Under the pieces are notes generated by a model. It made no database searches. It saw nothing but the letters and a program-made list of their open reading frames with translations, and had not been told where the DNA came from. This document shows positions 55,513 to 64,000 of a DNA stretch of 64,000 nt, piece after piece. The number at the start of each line of letters is the position of its first letter. Within the stretch, counting starts at the first letter, position 1. The position numbers and the translations under genes are program-made. The stretch lies in NCBI RefSeq assembly GCF_001280515.1, contig NZ_LBIQ01000030.1:1-64000 (forward strand), in the 5' to 3' direction. Origin of the DNA: Mangrovimonas sp. ST2L15. Lineage in GTDB: Bacteria; Bacteroidota; Bacteroidia; Flavobacteriales; Flavobacteriaceae.

Positions 55513-56745
55513 TTAGTCCTCGAATTCTTCTCTTAAGATTGCGATGACCTCTTTAATTGTTTCTTCTTCTAAATCTGTTCTCTTAACTAAATCTGAGATA
55601 TCCAGTTCTAAAATACTTTTGGCGGTATCTAAACCAACCTTGCTAAATTCTTCTATAATCCAGCTATCTATTTCATCAGAGAATTCAGCTAATTCAACAT
55701 CTTCCTCAGCTCCTTCTCTAAACACATCAATTTCATAACCTGTCAATTGACCAGCCAATCTAATGTTATGTCCTCCTCTACCTATCGCCTTACTTACCTC
55801 TTCAGGTTTTAGTACTGCTTCAGCGCGTTTATTTTCCTCATCAACTTTAATAGAAGTAACTCTAGCAGGACTTAATGCTCTTGTAATATACAATTGAACA
55901 TTATTTGTGTAGTTGATAACATCAATATTCTCATTTCCTAATTCACGTACAATACCGTGAATTCTTGAACCTTTCATTCCTACACATGCTCCAACAGGGT
56001 CGATTCTATCATCATAAGAATCTACTGCCACTTTTGCTTTTTCTCCTGGGATACGAACCACGTTCTTGATGGTAATCAAACCATCAAACACCTCTGGAAT
56101 TTCTTGTTCAAACAATTTTTCTAAGAACAAAGGTGATGTTCTCGACATGATGATTGAAGGTTTGCTTCCTTTCAATTCTACATTTTCAATAACACCTCTT
56201 ACATTGTCTCCTTTTCTAAAAAAGTCAGAAGGAATCTGCTTTTCCTTTGGCAATATAATCTCATTTCCTTCATCATCCAACAAAATTACGGCTCTATGAC
56301 GAATATGGTGCACTTCTGCCGTATAAATTTCACCAATTAAATCTTTAAATTGTTTATAGATATTGGTGTTATCATGCTCGTGAATCTTGGAAATCAAATT
56401 CTGTCTTAACGCCAAAATTGCTCTTCTTCCAAGATCTATTAGTTTCACCTCTTCTGACACATCTTCGCCAACTTCAAAATCGGGCTCAATTTTTCTTGCC
56501 TCAGACAATGAAATTTCTTGATTTGGATCTTCAACATCTCCATCAGCAACTACAATTCGGTTTCTCCAAATTTCCAAATCTCCCTTATCTGGATTAATAA
56601 TGATATCAAAATTATCATCATCTCCAAATTTCTTTTTCAAAGCATTTCTAAAAACATCCTCTAAAATAGCCATCAAGGTCACACGATCTATTAGCTTATC
56701 GTCCTTAAACTCTGAAAAAGATTCTATTAATGCAAGATTTTCCAT
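55513..56745 (-). CDS. nusA: Transcription termination/antitermination factor NusA
   Basis: 410 residues. N-terminal RNA-polymerase-binding domain, S1 domain (about 130-200, IYTAEVHHIRHRAVILLDDE), then KH1/KH2 with GACVGMKGSRIHGIVRELG and AIGRGGHNIRLAGQLTGYEI. The C-terminal acidic repeats of the E. coli protein are absent, as is usual outside gammaproteobacteria. NusA promotes hairpin-dependent pausing and termination. A terminator-like hairpin precedes its operon, so autoregulation is possible. Confidence 0.97.
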   Translation of the reverse strand: MENLALIESFSEFKDDKLIDRVTLMAILEDVFRNALKKKFGDDDNFDIIINPDKGDLEIWRNRIVVADGDVEDPNQEISLSEARKIEPDFEVGEDVSEEVKLIDLGRRAILALRQNLISKIHEHDNTNIYKQFKDLIGEIYTAEVHHIRHRAVILLDDEGNEIILPKEKQIPSDFFRKGDNVRGVIENVELKGSKPSIIMSRTSPLFLEKLFEQEIPEVFDGLITIKNVVRIPGEKAKVAVDSYDDRIDPVGACVGMKGSRIHGIVRELGNENIDVINYTNNVQLYITRALSPARVTSIKVDEENKRAEAVLKPEEVSKAIGRGGHNIRLAGQLTGYEIDVFREGAEEDVELAEFSDEIDSWIIEEFSKVGLDTAKSILELDISDLVKRTDLEEETIKEVIAILREEFED

Positions 56746-56757
56746 TCTCCTTTTGAA

Positions 56758-57222
56758 TTAAAATTTTATCATAACTTTTGCTTCCTTTATATCTTGTAAT
56801 CCTATTACAGCTTCCTTTTTAACAGTTACCTTTCCCTTTCCTACCGGTTTAGGCTCTCTAACCTTCCACTGAATAGTTATGTTCTCATCATTAGCCTCAG
56901 CTAATTTACCCTCAAATTGCCCTCCTTCATTCGTCTTAATCGCTAACTCCCTGCCAATGTTTTTTGCATATTGCCTAGGGTTAACCAACGGAGCAGTAGC
57001 TCCAGCCGAAGACACCTCTAATGAAAAGTCCTCTTCCTCACGGTCCAAATTATGTTCAACCGCCCTACTGGCATTAACACAATCTTCCACGGTAACACCT
57101 TGGTCCCCATCAATCACCACCATTATTTTGTTATCTTCTGAGATAGACATGTCAATCAAAAATAATTGAGGGTTTTGATCGAAGAAATTTTCTAATAATT
57201 TTTCTACTGTCGGCTTAAGCAT
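56758..57222 (-). CDS. rimP: Ribosome maturation factor RimP
   Basis: 154 residues. Family motifs visible: FLIDMSISEDNKIMVVIDGD, VTVEDCVNASRAVEHNLDRE, DFSLEVSSAGATAPLVNPRQ. RimP assists 30S subunit maturation. First gene of the rimP-nusA-infB operon. The ATG at 57222 is two nucleotides after the stop of an 11-codon reading frame that spans the leader hairpin. Confidence 0.97.
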   Translation of the reverse strand: MLKPTVEKLLENFFDQNPQLFLIDMSISEDNKIMVVIDGDQGVTVEDCVNASRAVEHNLDREEEDFSLEVSSAGATAPLVNPRQYAKNIGRELAIKTNEGGQFEGKLAEANDENITIQWKVREPKPVGKGKVTVKKEAVIGLQDIKEAKVMIKF

Positions 57223-57232
57223 TTTTAAGTAT

Positions 57233-57258
57233 AAAAAGAGGGGACTTCCCGTCCCCTC
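57233..57258 (-). terminator. Terminator-like hairpin in rimP leader (possible attenuator)
   Basis: Reverse strand perfect 8-bp GC-rich stem GAGGGGAC / GTCCCCTC (5-nt loop) followed by TTTTTA. It lies between the rimP promoter and the rimP start, and the nearest upstream gene is on the other strand, so it can only act on the rimP transcript. A short reading frame, ATG 57260 to TAA 57225 (MRGREVPSFYT), runs through it. Confidence 0.65.
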
Positions 57259-57284
57259 ATTGATTTCTTTTTCTTACAACGGTG

Positions 57285-57292
57285 CAAATATA
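57285..57292 (-). promoter_or_regulatory. Promoter -7 box of rimP-nusA-infB
   Basis: Reverse strand TATATTTG, full TAnnTTTG match, giving a leader of about 55 nt that contains the terminator-like hairpin. Confidence 0.65.
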
Positions 57293-57385
57293 CAACATTT
57301 AAATTGAATTACATAATCCGTAAAATATCATTTTAATTTTTTACCTTTATAGTACACTTTCTACTAACACACTCACGAACTAATT

Positions 57386-58213
57386 ATGAAAAAAATCTTA
57401 GTACCAACCGACTTCTCCAATGAAGCGGAACATGCCTTAAAAGTAGCCGCTCAATTAGCAAAAAGATATGATTCTGAAATCTATTTACTTCACTTATTGG
57501 AGATTCCTGTGCAACAGGTAGATACCCTAAATGTTCAAAGCGATTTCCCTGAAGCCATGTTTTTCATGAAGCTGGCCCATCAAAAATTTGAAGACATAAT
57601 GTCAAGCTCATTCTTAGATGGCATTACAGTGCATGAAACTGTAGATTTTAATCAAAATTTCGCAGAAGTATCTAATGTGGCCAAAGAAAAAGGAGCCGAC
57701 CTGATTGTCATGGGCTCTCATGGTTCTAGCGGATTCAAGGAAATGTTTATTGGATCAAATGCCGAAAAAGTAGTAAGAACTTCGGAAATACCCGTTTTGG
57801 TTATTAAAAACCAACATGACTCTTTTGAGGTGAATGATTTTGTTTTTGCATCAGATTTCAAAAATGATAACAAAGAAACTTACAAACAAGCAACCAAGTT
57901 AGCAAGAATGTTTGATGCAAAAATTCACTTGTTACTGGTCAATACAGCCAGCAATTTCCAAACAACCATAAAGGCTCATGATAGAATACATGATTTTATC
58001 AGTGAAGACACGTTTGAAAACTACACAATCAACATATACAATGACGAAACCATTGAAAAAGGAATTTTAAATTTTTCAAGAGAAATCAAAGCAGACCTCA
58101 TTGGCATCAGCACCCATGGCAGACAAGGAATTGCTCACTTCTTTAATAGCAGCATCAGTGAAGATTTGGTCAATCATGCTAAAAGACCAGTCATGACGTT
58201 CAAAATAAAATAA
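57386..58213 (+). CDS. Universal stress protein with two Usp domains
   Basis: 275 residues, two tandem Usp domains. The first (1-143) has the ATP-binding pattern DLIVMGSHGSSGFKEMFIGS with KVVRTSEIPVLVIK; the second (about 150-275) keeps IGISTHGRQGIAHFFNSS but has lost part of the Gly pattern. Tandem Usp proteins of this size are common in Bacteroidota and respond to stress; the exact role is not predictable. Divergent from rimP, monocistronic, followed by a strong terminator. Confidence 0.94.
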   Translation: MKKILVPTDFSNEAEHALKVAAQLAKRYDSEIYLLHLLEIPVQQVDTLNVQSDFPEAMFFMKLAHQKFEDIMSSSFLDGITVHETVDFNQNFAEVSNVAKEKGADLIVMGSHGSSGFKEMFIGSNAEKVVRTSEIPVLVIKNQHDSFEVNDFVFASDFKNDNKETYKQATKLARMFDAKIHLLLVNTASNFQTTIKAHDRIHDFISEDTFENYTINIYNDETIEKGILNFSREIKADLIGISTHGRQGIAHFFNSSISEDLVNHAKRPVMTFKIK

Positions 58214-58225
58214 GGACTTAAATCA

Positions 58226-58258
58226 AAAAAAGCCTTCGGAAAATCCGAAGGCTTTTTT
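58226..58258. terminator. Terminator between universal stress protein and tRNA-Gln
   Basis: Stem AAAAAAGCCTTCGGA / TCCGAAGGCTTTTTT with AAA loop, T-tail on both strands; can end both the stress-protein and the tRNA transcripts. Confidence 0.92.
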
Positions 58259-58259
58259 G

Positions 58260-58332
58260 TTGGCCTACTAGGGCTCGAACCTAGACTCTTCTGAACCAAA
58301 ATCAGACGTGTTGCCAGTTACACCATAGGCCA
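58260..58332 (-). tRNA. tRNA-Gln (anticodon TTG)
   Basis: Reverse strand cloverleaf. The 7-bp acceptor stem TGGCCTA / TAGGCCA is perfect. The anticodon arm is TCTGA-TTTTGGT-TCAGA with anticodon TTG, and the T arm is CTAGG-TTCGAGC-CCTAG. The 3' CCA is not encoded. The only RNA gene I find in the window. Confidence 0.95.
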
Positions 58333-58537
58333 TAATCTCAAAAGAGGTTGCAAATTTAAAACAAAGTTTCTTTTGAGCAAAAAAAAAATTAAAAAATAAT
58401 TTAGACACCTTCACGTTACCTTTATGGGAAATACTGGCACTAGGCATCAATACTAACTTTTGTTAATAGGAATATAATACTTTCAGCTTATATATATTTA
58501 TTGTTAAATTCGCCACATCTTTACAAACCAAGAATCT

Positions 58538-61500
58538 ATGACACACTTCAACTTCAAAAAATGGAATACCATTTTAAGTTGGGTTTCTTTTGCAATCGCC
58601 CTTATCACTTATAGTTCAACTGTAGAGCCTACCGTAAGCTTTTGGGATGCAGGAGAATATATTTTAACCTCATCTAAATTACAAGTAGGTCACCCCCCTG
58701 GGGCCCCTCTTTTTCAAATGCTTGGAGCTTTTTTCTCCTTATTTGCCTTTGGAGATCCCACTAAAATAGGTTTGGTTATGAATTTGATGAGCGCCTTTGC
58801 CAGCGCATTCACTATTTTCTTTATGTTCAAATCCATTTCTTTATTACTACAGAAAATAGTCAAGAATCATGGAAAATTCACAGAAAGCAAACAATATACA
58901 GTTTTAGGAAGTGCCTTAGTTGGAAGTTTAGCCTTCGCCTTTACAGATTCGTTTTGGTTTAATGCTGTGGAAACAGAAGTATATGCCATGGCCATTCTTA
59001 TCATGTCTGTCCTATTCTATCTTGGTTTACGTTGGGATAAAGACATGAATAAACCCAGAGGAAACAAATGGCTTATTTTAATTGCTTTCATAATAGGATT
59101 ATCATTTGGGGTGCATTTTATGGGACTTTTAACGATTCCTGCAATAGGTCTTATCTATTATTTCAAAAATTACAAGACCATCACTATCAAAAACTTCATC
59201 ATTGCAAATGCAGTCTCTATAGCCATCCTTCTATTTGTTTTTAAATTGTTAGCGCCAAATATTCTAAGGTTTTTTAGTGCCCTAGAAATATTCTCGGTAA
59301 ACACTTTAGGTATGCCATTTAATTCGGGTACTATCATTGCTGGACTATTGATAGTCGCAGCCGTTTATTTGGGCCTAAAATATACAAGACAAAAAAATTA
59401 TGTTCATTTAAACACGGCTATTTTAGGACTTACCTTTGTGATTATAGGATTCTCATCATGGATGATGCTACCCATAAGAGCTAATGCTAATGTGGTTATT
59501 AATGAAAATGATCCCTCTGATGCCAGAGAGTTATTAGCCTACTACAACTTAGAGCAATATCCTGAAACCCATTTGTTTTACGGCCCCCTTTTTACAGATC
59601 AATATTCAGGATTAGATGAAAACCATCCTTATGTAGATGATAAACCCAACTACGAAAAAGATGAGAAGGCTGGTAAATATGTCATCATTAATGATTGGAA
59701 GAATGCCAAACAAAATTTCAATCACAAACATGCTGCCATACTTCCTAGAATGTGGAGTCAGGAAAATGCCACCAATTACATGATTTATTCTGGGTATCTG
59801 GATTTTAAATTAAAGCCAGAATACCAAATGGAAAACAGGCTTCGTTCTGCCCTTACCAACTTCAAAAATGACGTAGCTCAAGGCATGGTCAACTATGAAG
59901 ATTACCATAGCTTCCTTAAGCAATTTGGCCAATATATAGATGTGGAAAAACCCGATTTAGCATCCAATATCATCTATATGTTGGAATACCAATTGGGTTA
60001 TATGTACTGGCGTTATTTTATGTGGAATTTCACAGGACGTCAAGATGATATACAAGGAAAATTAGATAACCATGGAAACTGGTTAAGTGGTATTACATTT
60101 ATAGATGAATGGCATCTTGGTTACTCACAAGACAACCTACCCAGTGATGTAGAAAACAATAAAGCCAGAAACACCTATTATTTCTTACCCTTGATATTGG
60201 GGTTAATAGGCTTTTTCTTTTTGTTCAACAAAGACAAAAAGTTGTTTTGGGTCATGTTGGTATTCTTCTTATTCACCGGTTTGGCTATTCAATTTTACAC
60301 CAACGTTAGACCTTTTGAACCAAGAGAAAGAGATTACTCGGTAGTAGGGTCTTTTTATGTATTTGCCATTTGGATTGGATTTGGTGTTTATGCCATATTT
60401 GACGCTTTAAGAACCAAATTCAAACAAAACTGGTTAGGTCCTGTTATTGCTGTGGCATGCTTAGTGCTTGTTCCCGGAATTTTAGCTGCCAACAATTGGG
60501 ATGATCATGACAGATCACATAAAGAAACAGCTAGGGCCATGGCAAAAATGTATTTAGATTCTTGCGAGGAAAATGGCATCCTATTCTCCATTGGTGACAA
60601 TGACACTTTCGCACTATGGTATGCTCAGGAAATAGAAGGCTACAGAACTGATGTTCGCGTTGTAAACACTAGCTTATTCCAAACTGACTGGTACATTGAC
60701 CAAATGAAACGAAAAGCTTACGAAAGTGATCCTATCCCAGGCACTCTTCAGCATCATCAATACCAATATGGAACTCGGGATTATATTATGAAACGTTTGG
60801 TTTCTCAAGACACCATGGATATTAAAGATTTCTTGAACTTCATAACCAGTGATAACCCAAGAACTAAATTTAAATATATCTTACAGCAGCAAGGAGATGA
60901 CCCAAGTTATTATCCCTCCCAATTAACAAATTCTAACTATTTCCCAGTGGAAAATGTTAGTGTTCCAGTAAACAAGGAAAATGCTCTAAAAAATGGAATT
61001 GTAAAGGAAAAAGATTCCGATAAGATAGAAGACACCTTGTACATTACAATAGACGATAATGCCATGTACAAAAACCGTCTGCTTATGCTTGACATTGTGG
61101 CTCACAACGATTGGAAACGTCCCATCTATTTCACTGGAGGAGCCTTTAGTAATCAAGACTATATTTGGATGAAGGATTATTTACAATTAGATGGTTTATG
61201 CTATAAATTGGTTCCTATTAAAACACCTGTTTCACAAGCCAATCCTTTTGATATGGGACGAATAGATTCCGATTTGATGTATGACAAGGTAGTTAAATGG
61301 GATTGGGGAAATAGTGGCGACCCAGATCTATATCATGACACCGAAACTAGAAAGAATTCCATAACCTATAGAGGGAATTTGGCTAGATTAATGGAAGAGC
61401 TTCTAATAGAAGGCAAAAACAAAAAGGCTGAGCAAATTGCCGATATCGCCATGGAAAATATGCCTGTAGATTATTTTGGTTATTATACGTTGCTTGAACC

Positions 61501-61852
61501 CTATATAGGAGCATATTATGAAGTTGGATCAAATGAAAAAGCGAGAGACCTATTTAAACAGGTAGCAACCAAATACCAAGAAAAATTAAACTATTTCAGT
61601 CAATTGGATATCGATCAACAATATGACCTGATAGAAGACATTGTGACCGATATTGAAAGATACAAAGGGATTATTGATTTGCTTCGTGACTATGACAAGG
61701 AGTTCTATGAAAAGGAGAGCAAGGTATTCTCCAATTATCTCAACTTATTCAGTCATTTTTACGACAGCGAACCATCGCCTGAAAGCAGTTTGGACAAGGA
61801 CATTGTTCCTGAACAAACCCTAGACACAACAGCTATTGATTTAGGTAATTAG
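58538..61852 (+). CDS. DUF2723 family membrane glycosyltransferase-like protein (GT117)
   Basis: 1104 residues. N-terminal ~240 residues match DUF2723 (SSTVEPTVSFWDAGEYILTS, LQVGHPPGAPLFQMLGAFF) with about eight helices, more helices in the middle (YYFLPLILGLIGFFFLF, YSVVGSFYVFAIWIGFGVYA), and a large soluble C-terminal part with TPR-like helices (about 930-1090). The family is classed as glycosyltransferase 117 and resembles dolichol-dependent mannosyltransferases; it is common in Bacteroidota and may O-glycosylate exported proteins. The deacetylase gene follows after 2 nt. Confidence 0.95.
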   Translation: MTHFNFKKWNTILSWVSFAIALITYSSTVEPTVSFWDAGEYILTSSKLQVGHPPGAPLFQMLGAFFSLFAFGDPTKIGLVMNLMSAFASAFTIFFMFKSISLLLQKIVKNHGKFTESKQYTVLGSALVGSLAFAFTDSFWFNAVETEVYAMAILIMSVLFYLGLRWDKDMNKPRGNKWLILIAFIIGLSFGVHFMGLLTIPAIGLIYYFKNYKTITIKNFIIANAVSIAILLFVFKLLAPNILRFFSALEIFSVNTLGMPFNSGTIIAGLLIVAAVYLGLKYTRQKNYVHLNTAILGLTFVIIGFSSWMMLPIRANANVVINENDPSDARELLAYYNLEQYPETHLFYGPLFTDQYSGLDENHPYVDDKPNYEKDEKAGKYVIINDWKNAKQNFNHKHAAILPRMWSQENATNYMIYSGYLDFKLKPEYQMENRLRSALTNFKNDVAQGMVNYEDYHSFLKQFGQYIDVEKPDLASNIIYMLEYQLGYMYWRYFMWNFTGRQDDIQGKLDNHGNWLSGITFIDEWHLGYSQDNLPSDVENNKARNTYYFLPLILGLIGFFFLFNKDKKLFWVMLVFFLFTGLAIQFYTNVRPFEPRERDYSVVGSFYVFAIWIGFGVYAIFDALRTKFKQNWLGPVIAVACLVLVPGILAANNWDDHDRSHKETARAMAKMYLDSCEENGILFSIGDNDTFALWYAQEIEGYRTDVRVVNTSLFQTDWYIDQMKRKAYESDPIPGTLQHHQYQYGTRDYIMKRLVSQDTMDIKDFLNFITSDNPRTKFKYILQQQGDDPSYYPSQLTNSNYFPVENVSVPVNKENALKNGIVKEKDSDKIEDTLYITIDDNAMYKNRLLMLDIVAHNDWKRPIYFTGGAFSNQDYIWMKDYLQLDGLCYKLVPIKTPVSQANPFDMGRIDSDLMYDKVVKWDWGNSGDPDLYHDTETRKNSITYRGNLARLMEELLIEGKNKKAEQIADIAMENMPVDYFGYYTLLEPYIGAYYEVGSNEKARDLFKQVATKYQEKLNYFSQLDIDQQYDLIEDIVTDIERYKGIIDLLRDYDKEFYEKESKVFSNYLNLFSHFYDSEPSPESSLDKDIVPEQTLDTTAIDLGN

Positions 61853-61854
61853 CA

Positions 61855-62496
61855 ATGAATTTACTAAGTGCAAAACTTCCTCCTTTGGTCAAATCCATTT
61901 TTCCCAATTATGTTTGGGAAATGGAAACCACGGAGAAAGTTTTGTATCTTACTTTTGACGACGGTCCAACTCCAGATGTTACGCCATGGGTTTTGGAGAC
62001 TTTAAAGCAATATGATGCCAGGGCGACTTTCTTTTGTATTGGCCATAATATTGAAAAACACCCCGATATTTTTAACCAAATTGTAAATGAGGGCCACCAA
62101 ATTGGGAATCATACCTTTAATCATTTAAAGGGTTGGAAAACGGATTTGGACACTTACATTTCCAACGCAGTTAAAACAGAAAGAGAGATTGAAAAACATA
62201 CAAACCTTTCTTCAAATCTTTTTAGACCCCCCTACGGAAGAATCAAAAAAAAGCAAGGAATGCAATTGATAGATATGGGCTATCATATCATTATGTGGTC
62301 TGTTATTTCCATTGATTGGGACAAAACGGTATGTGGTGAAACCTGTCTAAAGAATGTAACAAACAATGCGAAAGAAGGCAGTATTGTAGTTTTTCATGAC
62401 AGCATTAAGGCTTCTAAAAACATGAAATATGCGCTTCCAAGAACATTAGAATACTATAGAGATTTAGGTTTTAGCTTTAAAGCTATTAGCTTTTAA
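61855..62496 (+). CDS. Polysaccharide deacetylase family protein (NodB domain)
   Basis: 213 residues. NodB motifs: motif 1 LTFDDGPTPDVTPWVL (catalytic Asp pair), motif 2 GNHTFNHLKGW (metal His), motif 3 FRPPYGRIK, and HDS near the C-terminus (VVFHDSIKASKNM). Family members deacetylate N-acetylglucosamine polymers in a metal-dependent way. No signal peptide is seen. It starts 2 nt after the DUF2723 gene, so probably co-translated. Its stop codon overlaps that of the convergent thioredoxin-like gene. Confidence 0.95.
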   Translation: MNLLSAKLPPLVKSIFPNYVWEMETTEKVLYLTFDDGPTPDVTPWVLETLKQYDARATFFCIGHNIEKHPDIFNQIVNEGHQIGNHTFNHLKGWKTDLDTYISNAVKTEREIEKHTNLSSNLFRPPYGRIKKKQGMQLIDMGYHIIMWSVISIDWDKTVCGETCLKNVTNNAKEGSIVVFHDSIKASKNMKYALPRTLEYYRDLGFSFKAISF

Positions 62497-62801
62497 AGGT
62501 ATTCCTGAATAATACCTATTAGAGTATTTGCGTCTTGTTCACCACTATAACGCCACTTCATTTCACCATTTTTATAGATGATTAACGTAGGAAGACCTTT
62601 AACCCTTAAAGCTTCTGCAAGTTCTTGATTTTTCTCGACATCAATTTTAATCACTTTGGCTTTATCACCAAGTGCAGCGGCCACATCCCTGAGTACAGGG
62701 TGCATAGCAGTAGATTGATCGTTCCATTCTGTGAAAAAGTCCAATAGGACTGGAACATCAACATCTATTAATTCACCAAATTTTGACATACTTTGTACCA
62801 T
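62493..62801 (-). CDS. Thioredoxin-fold protein lacking catalytic cysteines
   Basis: 102 residues (98 if translation begins at the ATG at 62789, MSKFGELI). Thioredoxin fold with FFTEWNDQSTAMHPVL where a thioredoxin has WCGPC, and the cis-Pro loop VKGLPTLIIYKNGE. There is no cysteine in the protein at all, so it cannot be an oxidoreductase; it may be a binding or scaffold protein. Such degenerate forms are annotated as thioredoxin family in flavobacteria. The sequence shows no start preference. Confidence 0.9.
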   Translation of the reverse strand: MVQSMSKFGELIDVDVPVLLDFFTEWNDQSTAMHPVLRDVAAALGDKAKVIKIDVEKNQELAEALRVKGLPTLIIYKNGEMKWRYSGEQDANTLIGIIQEYL

Positions 62802-62899
62802 TTTAAGTCAATGCCTTGATGTAAATCTACACATTTTTTTTATATTTTGAATAACAGGCACTTATAATGGCCTGTTTTCAGCAGTCATTTAAAAATCCC

Positions 62900-64000
62900 T
62901 TAGCTATTTTGCTCTTTCCGCTTAAGTTCAATGACCGTTATTTCGGGCCAAATTCCAGCTCTACCAGGATATCCTAAATACCCCAACCCTCTGTTGACAT
63001 TAATGTATTGACCTAATTCATTATAAACACCTGCCCAATATTTATAACGCCACTTAATGGGACTCCATTTCACCCAGCCCGGTATTTCCACTCCAAATTG
63101 CATCCCATGTGTGTGACCACTTAAGGTTAAATGGTAATGGTAAGGATCATGCAAGACCACATCTTCCCAGTGTGAAGGGTCATGACTCATTAAAATTTTA
63201 AAATCATCAGGTTTAACACCTTCAGACGCCTTTGTAAGATCTCCTTTCTTAGTGAATCCTCCTCGCCCCCAATTCTCAACACCTACCAAGGCAATTTTAT
63301 CTCCATTTCGCTCTAAATATCTACTTTCATTAAGTAATAAGTCATACCCCATATCCTTATGCACCAGCTTTAAATCTTCTAGATTTTGATGCTTCGCCTC
63401 ATTGCTTTCCCACTCAACATAATCCCCATAATCATGATTCCCCAAAACGGAAAAAACTCCATCCTTGGCCTTTAGAGACCCAAACAATGGTTTCCACCGA
63501 TCCATTTCTGTAGCCGTATTATTTACCAAATCACCTGTAAACATAATCGCGTCCGATTCTTGCGCATTAATCATGTGTACAGCCTGCTGTATCTCCTCGT
63601 AATCTGTAAAACTACCAGAATGGATATCGCTAATTTGAGTAATTTTATATCCTTCAAAGCCCTGAGGTAAATCTTCAAAAAACAAAGTATGCTTGATAAC
63701 CCTAAAATTATACTTTCCCTTATACATCCCATAAAGCAAAGATGCTACAGGTATAGCAGCCAATCCCATAGCTACTTGACTGATAAACTTTCTACGTTCT
63801 GGAAAATAGAAATCCTCCTTAGTTGTAAAAAACCGATCGTATAAGCTTGACACCCCTCTAAAAATATCTTCACCAATTAATATTGGAATCATCACAAGCA
63901 AAAAACTCATGTAGGTTAAAAGAAACCCAAAGGCATAACTTTTACCAGGAGTTAAAACACGACCTTGGGAAGGTAGGGTAAACTGATAAATAAAATTACC
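62900..64000 (-). CDS. Metallophosphoesterase, 5' end outside window
   Basis: At least 366 residues. The reading frame is open from an ATG at 63910 through the right edge (codons 63911-64000 encode ...SYAFGFLLTYMSFLL), so the true start is outside. There are N-terminal membrane segments, then an RR-containing stretch (ERRKFISQVAMGLAAIPVAS). The calcineurin-like domain has ISDIHSG, FTGDLVNN, GNHDYGDY, SHDPSHW and SGHTHGMQFG. This membrane-anchored type is common in flavobacteria; its natural substrate is unknown. Ends about 100 nt from the thioredoxin-like gene. Confidence 0.93.
   Translation of the reverse strand, partial: GNFIYQFTLPSQGRVLTPGKSYAFGFLLTYMSFLLVMIPILIGEDIFRGVSSLYDRFFTTKEDFYFPERRKFISQVAMGLAAIPVASLLYGMYKGKYNFRVIKHTLFFEDLPQGFEGYKITQISDIHSGSFTDYEEIQQAVHMINAQESDAIMFTGDLVNNTATEMDRWKPLFGSLKAKDGVFSVLGNHDYGDYVEWESNEAKHQNLEDLKLVHKDMGYDLLLNESRYLERNGDKIALVGVENWGRGGFTKKGDLTKASEGVKPDDFKILMSHDPSHWEDVVLHDPYHYHLTLSGHTHGMQFGVEIPGWVKWSPIKWRYKYWAGVYNELGQYINVNRGLGYLGYPGRAGIWPEITVIELKRKEQNS

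Overview
The window is a contiguous piece of a Bacteroidota chromosome, almost certainly a marine or aquatic member of the Flavobacteriaceae. The signs are low G+C, the promoter word TAnnTTTG instead of an E. coli-type -10 box, type IX secretion and gliding genes (sprA, a RemB-like protein), an alternative complex III operon, and flavobacterial families such as DUF2723 and choice-of-anchor L. Most of the window is conserved chromosomal backbone. I see no prophage, insertion sequence, CRISPR array or antiphage locus.

Layout. 1-2533: 5' part of a large secreted adhesin-like protein, cut by the left edge. 2780-5285 (+): NifU-type Fe-S scaffold, dodecin, DUF1304 membrane protein, MscS channel. 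5282-11634 (-): a MacAB-TolC-like efflux operon (ATPase, two permeases, adaptor, TolC) with tsaB as last gene. 11717-16966 (-): cytochrome oxidase accessory genes (small CxxC protein, DUF420, SCO, Cys-less SCO-like protein, subunit IV, two subunit III genes, heme o synthase). 17027-21691 (-): RemB-like barrel, two TonB proteins, VanZ-like protein, GcvH. 21753-32889 (-): sprA, ruvA, malic enzyme, queG. 33051-39002 (-): the most accessory-looking part, with an unknown secreted protein, a 656-bp gap, a ScyD-like lipoprotein, and a flavin oxidoreductase between two AraC-type regulators. 39151-40173 (-): ruvB. 40242-52059 (-): the actABCDEF-ctaC-ctaD operon. 52229-62496: SPOR protein (+), infB-nusA-rimP (-), universal stress protein (+), tRNA-Gln (-), DUF2723 protein and polysaccharide deacetylase (+). 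62493-64000 (-): Cys-less thioredoxin-like protein and a metallophosphoesterase cut by the right edge.

How it fits together. The two respiratory blocks supply a quinol:cytochrome c oxidoreductase (ACIII), the catalytic subunits of an aa3-type oxidase, its small subunits, heme synthesis and CuA-site assembly, so nearly the whole terminal branch of aerobic respiration is present. SprA is the outer-membrane translocon of type IX secretion, and the adhesin at the left edge is the kind of cargo it exports. RimP, NusA and IF-2 form the usual translation/transcription operon.

The best leads are: a terminator hairpin overlapped by an 11-codon ORF in the rimP leader; terminators whose T-tails run into the promoter of the next gene (13919-13954 and 40180-40219); a DUF4242/cyclase-like/AraC fusion regulator; a helix-hairpin-helix tail on ActC; and paired intact/Cys-less redox-fold proteins. 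No single locus stands out as an entirely new system.
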